Below are positions 1 through 7,998 of a stretch of 64,000 nucleotides of DNA, piece after piece. The stretch comes from Evansella sp. LMS18. GTDB taxonomy: Bacteria > Bacillota > Bacilli > Bacillales > Salisediminibacteriaceae. Position numbers and translations under genes: made by a program. The DNA lies in the NCBI RefSeq assembly GCF_024362785.1, contig NZ_CP093301.1, positions 2,852,001-2,916,000 of the forward strand. The letters run 5' to 3'. A model generated the notes under the pieces. The model saw nothing but the letters and a program-made list of their open reading frames with translations. It had not been told where the DNA came from and made no database searches. Position 1 is the first letter of the stretch. Each line of letters starts with the position of its first letter.

Positions 1-22
1 AAAACTAAACGGAGGTAACAAA

Positions 23-1168
23 ATGAAACATCCTTACTTAACAGAAGACCATGAAATGTTCCGGAAAGCGCTGCGGAAATTTCTCGATAAAGAGGCAGCA
101 CCGCATTTTGATAAATGGGAGGAAGACAGGCTCATCCCTCGATCCTTCTGGAAGAAGATGGGGGAGCAGGGTTTCCTTTGTCCTGATGTTGACGAGAAAT
201 ATGGAGGATCAGGTACAGACTGGGGCTTCTCCGTAGTCATTAATGAAGAGCTTGAGCGGATTGGTACGAGTTTAATAGGTATCGGGCTTCATAACGACAT
301 TGTTATCCCTTATATCACTTCGTACGGAACGGAGGAGCAAAAAGACCGCTGGCTGCCTGATTGCGTAACAGGAGACGCGATTACTGCCATTGCGATGACA
401 GAGCCTGGTGCAGGGTCTGACCTTGCGAATATTAAAACGACAGCAGTTCCAGAGGGAGACCATTATGTACTTAACGGCCAGAAAACGTTTATAACGAACG
501 GGATTCATGCAGATCTTGTTATTGTTGCCTGTAAGACGGACCCGGATGCTGTGCCTAAACATAAAGGAATCAGCCTTCTTGTGGTTGAAAGAGGGATGGA
601 GGGGTTCTCCCGGGGGAGGAAGCTGGATAAAATCGGCCTCCACAGCCAGGATACTGCCGAGCTGATTTTCGAAGATTGCAAGGTTCCGAAAGAAAATCTT
701 CTTGGTGAGGAAGGAAAAGGATTCCTCTATTTAATGGATAAACTGCAGCAGGAGCGTCTCCTTGTCGCTATTGGCGCCCAGACAGCCTCGGAAGATATGC
801 TGGAAATGACACTGGAATATGTAAAAACGAGAAAAGCATTCGGCAAGACGATCAGCCAGTTTCAGAATACGCAATTCAAGTTAGTGGAAATGGCCACGGA
901 AATAGAAATCGGGAGAACCTTCCTTGATCAGCTGATCGCAAAGCATATGGCAGGGGAAGACGTAGTTACCCAGGTGTCCATGGCAAAATGGAAGCTGACA
1001 GAAATGGCCAGGAACATTGCAACAGAGTGTATGCAGCTGTACGGTGGTTACGGCTATATGGAGGAATATAAAATAGCGAGAAGATACAGGGACACTCCAG
1101 TTTCCGCCATTTACGCAGGGACGAATGAAATTATGAAAACGATCATCGCGAAAAAAATGGGGTTGTAG
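23..1168 (+). CDS. acyl-CoA dehydrogenase
   Basis: A 381-residue FAD-dependent acyl-CoA dehydrogenase, full length for the family. It would oxidise an acyl-CoA to the trans-2-enoyl-CoA and pass electrons to ETF. The first signature AMTEPGAGSDLA lies near residue 124 and the C-terminal GGYGYMEEYKIARRYRD near 342. The C-terminal segment reads YAGTNEIM, so the Glu used by medium- and short-chain enzymes is Ala. A Glu in QQERLL (about residue 244) sits where the long-chain and isovaleryl enzymes carry their catalytic base; this assignment is inference. A GGAGGT ribosome site lies just upstream. It is the first gene of a same-strand set with two CoA ligases and a CoA-transferase, an arrangement reminiscent of caiA-caiC-caiB. 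The substrate is not determinable from sequence. Confidence 0.93.
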   Translation: MKHPYLTEDHEMFRKALRKFLDKEAAPHFDKWEEDRLIPRSFWKKMGEQGFLCPDVDEKYGGSGTDWGFSVVINEELERIGTSLIGIGLHNDIVIPYITSYGTEEQKDRWLPDCVTGDAITAIAMTEPGAGSDLANIKTTAVPEGDHYVLNGQKTFITNGIHADLVIVACKTDPDAVPKHKGISLLVVERGMEGFSRGRKLDKIGLHSQDTAELIFEDCKVPKENLLGEEGKGFLYLMDKLQQERLLVAIGAQTASEDMLEMTLEYVKTRKAFGKTISQFQNTQFKLVEMATEIEIGRTFLDQLIAKHMAGEDVVTQVSMAKWKLTEMARNIATECMQLYGGYGYMEEYKIARRYRDTPVSAIYAGTNEIMKTIIAKKMGL

Positions 1169-1221
1169 GCAGCCGGAACTTTACTTTTACCTGAGGAAAT
1201 TAATTTAAGGAGGATATTACT

Positions 1222-2784
1222 ATGTACACGACAATTGGCAAATTATTTGATCAGACTGTCAGAAAATATCCGGACAAAGAAGCATTATATTATGTGCAGA
1301 AGAATGTGCGCTACACATACAGGGAGTGGGACAGGCAGGTTAATAAGGCAGCTAACGCCCTGAAAGACGCAGGAGTGGCTAAAGGGGACAGGGTTTCTAC
1401 TTATTTATTCAACACAAAAGAGCTGGCAACCATATTTTTCGCCTGTGCAAAAATCGGAGCTGTATTCAACCCGATTAATTTCCGGCTGGCAGCAAATGAG
1501 CTGAAGTTCATTCTGGAAGACGCGAATCCAAAGGTCATTCTTTTTGAAAAAGCGCTCGCTCCTCACGTTTCAGAAATTCAGCAGTATTTTTCCGGAATGA
1601 GCTTCTGGTATGTGGATGATGAAGCCCCGGACTACGCAGAGAGCTACCATGAAGCAGTTGCGGGAGCATCCGGGGACCGGCCTGAAGCTGAGGTTGCCGA
1701 GGACGACCTGTATGCGATTATGTACACGAGCGGCACAACCGGGAGGCCAAAAGGAGTTATGCACCGGCACCGGGATATGGTGGAACAGAGCCTTATCATC
1801 ATTGCGGGTATGAACCTGACAGAAGAGGACAGAGGCCTGGTGACAGCACCGATGTTCCACTGTGCCGAGCTTCATTGCGCGTTCCTACCTCGGGTCCATA
1901 GCGGAGCGGCAAATATTATCACCCACCACTTCGAGCCAGTGAAGACACTCGAGCTCATTGAAAAGGAAAAAATAAGCCTGTTCTTTTCGGCGCCGACGAT
2001 GTGGAATATGATGCTCCAGGAAGACCTTGAGAAGTATGATCTTACCTCTCTGAGGCTTGGCCTGTACGGAGCAGCTCCGATGGCTCCTGCTTTGGTGAAT
2101 GCCATCCATGACAACTTCAAAGTAAAGCTGATTCAGGCGTACGGAATGACAGAAATGGGGCCGGCTGTCACTTTCCTTAAAGAGAATGAACAGATCAGAA
2201 AAGCGGGTTCTGCTGGAAAAGCCATTTTAAATCATGAAATCAGGGTCGTACGTGCAGGTGAAGATGGCCGGTCAGAACCGGATGAGGAAGTTGCACCAGG
2301 GGAAACCGGAGAAATTATCGTTCAGGGACCATGCATGATGCAAGGATATTTTAACAGGGAAGAGGCAACAAATAAGGCGATTTATAAAGGCTGGTACTAC
2401 TCGGGCGATATTGGCTATTTCGATGAAGAAGGCTATTTATGGATTGCTGACAGAGTGGACGACATGATCATCAGCGGCGGAGAAAATATTTATCCTCGTG
2501 AAGTGGAAGACGTGCTCTATGACCATGAGGGCGTACTGGATGTGGCTGTCATCGGGGTGCCCGATGAAAAATGGGGTGAAAAAGTCATCGCGCTCGTTGT
2601 AAAAAAAGATCCAGCTCTCACAGAAGAAAAGCTTGAAGAGTTCTGTAAAAACAGTGACCGTCTTGCGGGCTATAAACGGCCGCGCCAGTACATTTTCACA
2701 GAACAACTGCCGAGAAACGCCAGCGGAAAAATACAGAAGTTCATGCTGCGAAGGCAGCTCCAGGAGGCAAATACTGCGCATTAA
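1222..2784 (+). CDS. AMP-forming acyl-CoA ligase (first of two)
   Basis: A 520-residue ANL-superfamily adenylating enzyme that would activate a carboxylic acid with ATP and CoA. The P-loop-like motif YTSGTTGRPKGV starts near residue 168. YGMTEMGP (A5 region), YYSGDIGYFDEEGYL (A7) and the hinge segment DRVDDMIISGGENIYPREVE are all present. The C-terminal catalytic lysine motif PRNASGKIQK is intact. The gene starts 53 bp after the dehydrogenase with a good AAGGAGG site. Its length and motifs fit a medium/long-chain or CaiC-like ligase; the acid used cannot be read from sequence. Confidence 0.92.
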   Translation: MYTTIGKLFDQTVRKYPDKEALYYVQKNVRYTYREWDRQVNKAANALKDAGVAKGDRVSTYLFNTKELATIFFACAKIGAVFNPINFRLAANELKFILEDANPKVILFEKALAPHVSEIQQYFSGMSFWYVDDEAPDYAESYHEAVAGASGDRPEAEVAEDDLYAIMYTSGTTGRPKGVMHRHRDMVEQSLIIIAGMNLTEEDRGLVTAPMFHCAELHCAFLPRVHSGAANIITHHFEPVKTLELIEKEKISLFFSAPTMWNMMLQEDLEKYDLTSLRLGLYGAAPMAPALVNAIHDNFKVKLIQAYGMTEMGPAVTFLKENEQIRKAGSAGKAILNHEIRVVRAGEDGRSEPDEEVAPGETGEIIVQGPCMMQGYFNREEATNKAIYKGWYYSGDIGYFDEEGYLWIADRVDDMIISGGENIYPREVEDVLYDHEGVLDVAVIGVPDEKWGEKVIALVVKKDPALTEEKLEEFCKNSDRLAGYKRPRQYIFTEQLPRNASGKIQKFMLRRQLQEANTAH

Positions 2785-2804
2785 CTGCAGAAAGGATACA
2801 AGCC

Positions 2805-3917
2805 ATGCTTGAAGGAATCCGGGTCATCGATTTTTCTTTTTACCTTCCGGGGCCCTATGCCACACTGCGGCTCGCTGACATGGGTGCTGAGGTGATAAAA
2901 GTGGAACCGCCGGATGGAGAACCAGCTCGTCATATGGGGGAGAAAAAAGATGGCACAGGCTTAGTTTTTTTAGCGAATAACAGAAATAAGAAGAGTGTAA
3001 CTCTGAACCTGAAGGACGGGGACGGCCAGGCAGCGGCAAGAAGGTTAATCAAGGAAGCGGATGTGGTTATCGAAAGTTTCCGTCCCGGTGTTACAAAAAG
3101 GCTCGGAATCGATTATGAAACTGTGAAAAAGGACAAGCCGGATATCATTTATTGTTCCATCTCCGGCTACGGGCAGTCCGGGGAAATGAGTGCTCTCGGA
3201 AGCCATGATTTAAATTACATGGCTGTGAGCGGAGCCCTGGCACAGATAAAGAATGACGCCGGCGAGCCTGTCCATCCAACAAACACGTTTGCTGATCTCG
3301 TCGGCGGGATCGGAGCTAATGAAGCGATTTTAAGTGCATTGCTGCAGAGAGAACGTAAGGGGCAGGGGTGCTATCTCGATCTGGCGATAGTGGATGTAAT
3401 GACATCGCTTATGACAAATCATCTTGCTTATCTGGATGGAGCTGGTGAGGAAAATGGGGTGCCGCTTCTCGGCGGCAGTGTTGTTTCCTACCAAATCTAC
3501 CAGACGAGTGACAACCGTTATATGGCTCTGGCTGCACTGGAAGAAAAGTTTTGGGAGAATTTTTGTAAAGGGATTGGAAGAGAAGATCTCCTGAGAGGGC
3601 AGTTTGCCGCTGCAAAAGACGGCGATTCAGTTTACGAAGAAATGAAAGCGTTTTTTCGAAGCAGGTCGATGGAGGAGTGGACTTACTTCGGGCTGAAAAC
3701 AGATTGCTGTCTTACTCCTGTACTGGAAACGAGTGAGCTTTCCAAGGCGCCTGTTACAGGAAGCAGACAGGTGATTTCTGATCCAGGATGGGGCATCAGG
3801 CAGGTGCATTCTCGAAATGTCCAGGTAAGCAGCCTGACACCTCCCCCTGAGACAGGAGAACACACGGAAGAAGCTATTCAGAAAGATAAGAACAGGACCC
3901 AGGAAGCACAGAAATAA
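2805..3917 (+). CDS. CaiB/BaiF family (class III) CoA-transferase
   Basis: A 370-residue class III CoA-transferase, which moves CoA between acids through an Asp-CoA thioester. The N-terminal signature GIRVIDFS...GPYATLRLADMGAEVIKVEPP is complete, followed by FLANNRNKKSVTLNLK. The candidate catalytic Asp lies in AIVDVM (about residue 197), by analogy with formyl-CoA transferase Asp169. The C-terminus carries the usual PPPETGEHTEEA segment and then a short charged tail. It lies 20 bp after the first ligase, so the genes are probably cotranscribed. With the two ligases it gives two ways to load the substrate onto CoA before dehydrogenation. Confidence 0.9.
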   Translation: MLEGIRVIDFSFYLPGPYATLRLADMGAEVIKVEPPDGEPARHMGEKKDGTGLVFLANNRNKKSVTLNLKDGDGQAAARRLIKEADVVIESFRPGVTKRLGIDYETVKKDKPDIIYCSISGYGQSGEMSALGSHDLNYMAVSGALAQIKNDAGEPVHPTNTFADLVGGIGANEAILSALLQRERKGQGCYLDLAIVDVMTSLMTNHLAYLDGAGEENGVPLLGGSVVSYQIYQTSDNRYMALAALEEKFWENFCKGIGREDLLRGQFAAAKDGDSVYEEMKAFFRSRSMEEWTYFGLKTDCCLTPVLETSELSKAPVTGSRQVISDPGWGIRQVHSRNVQVSSLTPPPETGEHTEEAIQKDKNRTQEAQK

Positions 3918-3956
3918 GGATGATCAAACTAAACCTTTGGAAGGGGAAATGCGGAT

Positions 3957-5579
3957 ATGATGAACATGCCTTTAACTGTAGGATCGATGCTTGAAAGAGC
4001 AGAAAAGTTTTTTCCGAAGAAAGAAGTAGTCTCCAGGACACTATCAGGGGTCCACAGGTTTACTTATGAGGAAATTGGAAAAAGAACCCGGCGTCTTTCC
4101 AGTGCTCTGGAACGTATAGGGGTCTCTCAAGGCGACAGGGTGGGGACGCTGGCCTGGAACCATCACCGCCATCTTGAAATCTATTTCGCTGCGCCAGGGA
4201 TGGGGGCAGTTCTTCATACAATAAATCTGAGGCTTTCCCAGGAGCATCTTGTATACGTCATTAATCATGCAGAGGACAAGGTTATACTGATTGATGAAGA
4301 TCTCCTTCCGCTGATCGAGGGTATTAAAGGTAGATTAACGTCAGTTGAGGCTTTCATCATCATGAGCGACAACTCCGAACTTCCTGAAACGTCCTTATCA
4401 CCTGTCTATTCTTATGAAGAGCTTTTGTCAGAGGCGGATGAGAGCTATGAATTTGTGAAAGACATTGACGAGAACGCTCCGGCAGGAATGTGTTATACTT
4501 CCGCAACTACAGGGAATCCAAAAGGGGTAGTTTATTCACACAGGGGAATTGTGCTCCATAGTTTTGCGATGGCGTTAGCGGATGCAGCTGCCCTATCTGA
4601 GTCGGACCGCTGCATGCCTGTTGTTCCAATGTTCCATGCGAACGCCTGGGGGCTTCCGTTTGCGGCAACATGGCTTGGTACTACACAGGTGCTGCCTGGT
4701 CCTCAGTTCACACCAAAACTGTTAGCTGAATTCATAGAATCAGAAAAGGTAACTGTAACAGCTGGTGTCCCTACGATCTGGCTTGGCCTCCTTAAGGAGC
4801 TGGACGAAGGAAATTATGATACGAGCAGCGTCCGTGCTGTTTTATGCGGCGGTTCCGCGGCTCCATCGGGAATGATTAAAGCTTATGAAACGAAATATAA
4901 TATGCCGTTCCTGCATGCTTACGGGATGACAGAAACAAGTCCTCTTGTAACATTATCAAGGCTGAAGAGTTACCAGGAAGACCTGCCCGAACAGGATAAA
5001 CTGGATATCCGGGCAAAACAAGGGCTCCTTGTGCCAGGGCTCGAGATGAAAGTGCTTGGCGCAAACGGCGAAGTAGCCTGGGATGGGGAAGAAATGGGAG
5101 AGCTCCTTATCCGTGGCCCGTGGATCGCAGATGAGTATTATAAAGATGAGCGTACAGAGGAGGCGTTCCGTGACGGCTGGCTTCATACAGGAGACGTGGT
5201 CACAGTGGATAATGAAGGTGTTATCAAAATTGTCGACAGGACTAAGGATTTAATAAAAAGCGGCGGAGAATGGATTTCCTCGGTAGACTTAGAAAATGCT
5301 CTTATGGCTCATGAAGCAGTATTCGAAGCAAGCGTCGTGGCGGTAGCACATCCGGAGTGGCAGGAGCGTCCTGTTGCCTGCGTCGTCCTTAAAGATGCTT
5401 ATAAAGATACTGTGTCTGCAGAGGACTTGCAGGAGTTTTTAAAACCTCAGTTTGCTAAATGGTGGCTGCCGGACGATATCGTCTTCTTAGATGAAATACC
5501 GAAGACCTCTGTCGGAAAGTTTTTAAAGAGATCACTCAGGGATAAGTTAAAAGATCACTTATTGAGTGGGACGAAATAA
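3957..5579 (+). CDS. long-chain fatty-acid-CoA ligase-like protein (second ligase)
   Basis: A 540-residue ANL-superfamily CoA ligase, distinct from the upstream one. The ATP-binding motif YTSATTGNPKGVVYSHRG starts near residue 180, with Ala for the usual Gly. YGMTETSP, the GDVVTVDNEGVIKIVDR segment and the SGGEWISSVDLE hinge follow, and the C-terminal lysine lies in KTSVGKFLK. Length and motifs match medium/long-chain fatty acid ligases of the AlkK type. It is the last gene of the acyl-CoA operon and is followed at once by a long hairpin terminator. ATG 3957 is used; ATG 3960 or 3966 would shorten it trivially. Confidence 0.91.
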   Translation: MMNMPLTVGSMLERAEKFFPKKEVVSRTLSGVHRFTYEEIGKRTRRLSSALERIGVSQGDRVGTLAWNHHRHLEIYFAAPGMGAVLHTINLRLSQEHLVYVINHAEDKVILIDEDLLPLIEGIKGRLTSVEAFIIMSDNSELPETSLSPVYSYEELLSEADESYEFVKDIDENAPAGMCYTSATTGNPKGVVYSHRGIVLHSFAMALADAAALSESDRCMPVVPMFHANAWGLPFAATWLGTTQVLPGPQFTPKLLAEFIESEKVTVTAGVPTIWLGLLKELDEGNYDTSSVRAVLCGGSAAPSGMIKAYETKYNMPFLHAYGMTETSPLVTLSRLKSYQEDLPEQDKLDIRAKQGLLVPGLEMKVLGANGEVAWDGEEMGELLIRGPWIADEYYKDERTEEAFRDGWLHTGDVVTVDNEGVIKIVDRTKDLIKSGGEWISSVDLENALMAHEAVFEASVVAVAHPEWQERPVACVVLKDAYKDTVSAEDLQEFLKPQFAKWWLPDDIVFLDEIPKTSVGKFLKRSLRDKLKDHLLSGTK

Positions 5580-5583
5580 TTTT

Positions 5584-5632
5584 CATGTTAAAAAGGCGCA
5601 ACTTCGATTTTGGAGGTGCGTCTTTTAACATG
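5584..5632. terminator. bidirectional intrinsic terminator
   Basis: Inverted repeat with outer arms CATGTTAAAA / TTTTAACATG and an inner GC-rich stem GGCGCAaCTTC / GGAGGTGCGTC. It ends the acyl-CoA operon and is symmetric enough to work on both strands. Confidence 0.8.
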
Positions 5633-5663
5633 AAATCAGTATTTAATTGATGTTGGTGAGTGT

Positions 5664-5861
5664 AATCGGCGAAATAGGTGGTTGAATCGGCGAAAATGAC
5701 AGTTCAATCGGCGAAATCAGGAATCCAATCAGCGAAGTTCGATTCATTATGGGGAATCGGAGGGCCAATCAACGAAAAACAGAGTTCAATCAACGAAATC
5801 GATGGTTCAATCAACGAATAAAGGTGTTTAATCAACGAAATCGATGGTTCAATCAACGAAA
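5664..5861. repeat. 21-bp-period intergenic array, core AATCGGCGAAA / AATCAACGAAA
   Basis: Nine recognisable copies of an 11-bp core begin at 5664, 5685, 5706, 5727, 5767, 5788, 5809, 5830 and 5851. The step is exactly 21 bp except for one degenerate unit between 5727 and 5767. The first copies read AATCGGCGAAA and the later ones AATCAACGAAA, so the array has two sequence blocks. It fills the gap between two convergent genes. The open frames through it are a by-product of the multiple-of-three period. Related arrays lie at 32769 and 43445. Confidence 0.85.
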
Positions 5862-5929
5862 AGGAGATCATCCCCAAAAAAAGAGGATGCATCAACTTTG
5901 ATGCACCCTCTTACCTTAATTCTTTTTAG

Positions 5930-7618
5930 TTAATAATCAAGCTCATCAATTGCCTGTACTTCTTCTCCTGTATCGAGGAAGGTGATCGTTACTTCGTCGC
6001 CCTCTTCAATAAATACCGCTCTTGGATAGGAGGTGGCGTTAACAGTATAAATACGGTCTTCCCCTTCCAATAAGAGACGGACAGTAACATTATCTTCTCT
6101 GTCCCATTTATAGACCCTTTCAACTGTGGCTGTTAGTTCAATAACATCTCCAACAGCTCCTGGCTGGGCGTCATCATCGCCTGATCCGGAAAGGGATAAC
6201 TGATAGGCTCTGAACGCCTCAGCTTTTGTTTCGCCATAGCCGTAAACATTTTCACTGCGTGCGCTTACGAGCATGATCTGGCGCAGAACAGCATTTCGGT
6301 CCATCAGCGGAACCACCCATGTATAATTATCATAAATATTATACAGCGTCGGTGTTCCTGCAACATAATCATCCCGGCGGAACGTCCTTTCCGCAAGGTC
6401 CATAGCAGTACGTCCGTTTAATGAGCCGCTCGCATCACGGTAGTAGCTAAGTTCTCCCGTTCGTGCATCAAACATCGTGAAACCAACCATGGAACGGGAG
6501 GCTTCCCCTTCGCCCCGCAGGCGCATATGGTCGGTGAACCAGTTTTGCTGCAGCTCACGGTCAACTACACCGGTTACGGCATCGTCCGCACCCCATTGAG
6601 TTGGTTCAGTCAGCCCTTCCCTTGCGAAGAAACGGTTAATGATCCCGCTTTTATAAACACCAAACCAGTGGTTTCTTTCTTCAGCAATATGCGGCGGATA
6701 AATCCTGTTCACCCATTCAGGGGCTTCCTCTTTAGCGTAGTTCTCCATTTCCCCTGTTGCCGGATCTACGATAACTATCCCGTCTACTTCCGCTACTCTT
6801 CGGAACTCCGTATAATGTCCGTAACTTATTATATAGTATGGATCTCCATCCTCATCCACCTCGAATGTAGTATCAAGCATCAGAATGTCAGGATACTGGG
6901 CCCGGACATGCCTTTCAAGATTTTCATGAAAAAAAGCAGATGGTACATATCTCATCTCTGTAAGGACGAGCTCAGGTTCCGCCCGGGAGTTTTCAGCATT
7001 GACCGCAATGTATCCAGGAGCAGCGTCACTCCGGTACCAGCGGAATAATCCATCATATTCAATAGGGGTAATCCAGAATAAGGTTTCGTCAACCCGCTGA
7101 ATTCTCGTCTGCCCTAAGTTATAAAAAGCCGGGTTATCAAGCTGTCCCATCATTACATCAGAACGGTATTCTGCATAGCTTCTCGGGACAACAGGTATGT
7201 TGGCTTCATTTACAGGCTGCATTTCTTCAATGGTTACTTCCTCGCCGCCTGCAATATCATACTTCGCATCCGCAAGAAATAAAGGCTGGATGACCCAGAA
7301 TACGATGAAGCCTGCAAGGATGACGAGGCCGACACTGGCCCCCATAACTGCCGGCTGTCTGCGGAATGTTTTTTTAACTGAAAAAGCAAGTATGTTATCA
7401 GCCATTAAGCTGATTCCGATAATCGGTAAGTAATATGCTGTAATTGCCGAAATACTTTGGTCAAGGAGACCTAAATAAAAGATAGCCAGGCCGTAAAACA
7501 AGCCTAATAAATACCGGGGGACAAGCCATTTTTTAAATTCGGGTGTTCTCCACCATTCCAGCTGGAAAGGGAGGAACAATACTGCAAGCAAAGCGCTCAG
7601 GATGAGCATCTGGAGCAT
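5930..7618 (-). CDS. unknown membrane-anchored protein with large extracytoplasmic part
   Basis: About 562 residues from ATG 7618, which follows AGAGGTG at good spacing; an upstream GTG at 7627 would add three residues. Four hydrophobic segments fill the first ~125 residues: MLILSALLAVLFLPF, YLLGLFYGLAIFYLGLL, AYYLPIIGISLMA and VGLVILAGFIVFWVI. A long acidic soluble region follows and is probably outside the membrane. It includes a short Asp-rich linker (SGSGDDDAQPG, about residue 490) before a C-terminal beta-rich stretch that may bind ligand. I recognise no catalytic motif. The gene converges on the acyl-CoA operon and is divergent from the ABC-F gene. Function unknown. Confidence 0.8.
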   Translation of the reverse strand: MLQMLILSALLAVLFLPFQLEWWRTPEFKKWLVPRYLLGLFYGLAIFYLGLLDQSISAITAYYLPIIGISLMADNILAFSVKKTFRRQPAVMGASVGLVILAGFIVFWVIQPLFLADAKYDIAGGEEVTIEEMQPVNEANIPVVPRSYAEYRSDVMMGQLDNPAFYNLGQTRIQRVDETLFWITPIEYDGLFRWYRSDAAPGYIAVNAENSRAEPELVLTEMRYVPSAFFHENLERHVRAQYPDILMLDTTFEVDEDGDPYYIISYGHYTEFRRVAEVDGIVIVDPATGEMENYAKEEAPEWVNRIYPPHIAEERNHWFGVYKSGIINRFFAREGLTEPTQWGADDAVTGVVDRELQQNWFTDHMRLRGEGEASRSMVGFTMFDARTGELSYYRDASGSLNGRTAMDLAERTFRRDDYVAGTPTLYNIYDNYTWVVPLMDRNAVLRQIMLVSARSENVYGYGETKAEAFRAYQLSLSGSGDDDAQPGAVGDVIELTATVERVYKWDREDNVTVRLLLEGEDRIYTVNATSYPRAVFIEEGDEVTITFLDTGEEVQAIDELDY

Positions 7619-7998
7619 TTTTTTCACCTCTGTTAGTTAATTGATTGTATGATAGCTATTTCTCTTTACGGATAAGAAGCTCTGTTAGTTTCGTTATATC
7701 AAACTTCTTACTTATACTTTATCATGAAAACAGGCAAAGGTATGTGAATTTCATGCAAATAGAAGAGAGAAGTTTTTTCACGGTTCCGGACAATATGAGG
7801 CGGTATCGCGCCTGAACACAGTGATTTAACGGAAGTTCGGGCATGCTGCCAGCCAGCTCCCGCTGCTCCCCATTCACACACACTTAGTTTTTTCCAAAAA
7901 AGTCTGCTGCTGTCCTGAAGGGGAAGTTTCAGTTACAATAAAGAGACTGACTATCAACAGTCTGTACAGGTTAATTTGAAAAAAGGATTTGATGATTG
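7619..7998. other. divergent intergenic region
   Basis: A 380-bp non-coding gap between divergent genes, so it should hold promoters for both. Near the ABC-F gene an inverted repeat AGACTG-8-CAGTCT spans 7944-7963, about 35 bp before the start; it could be an operator or a leader hairpin. I see no gene here. Confidence 0.4.

Noticed and set aside
5704-5895. 63-residue minus-strand frame with SLIEPSI repeats
   Set aside because: It is the 21-bp repeat array read in frame; no ribosome site.
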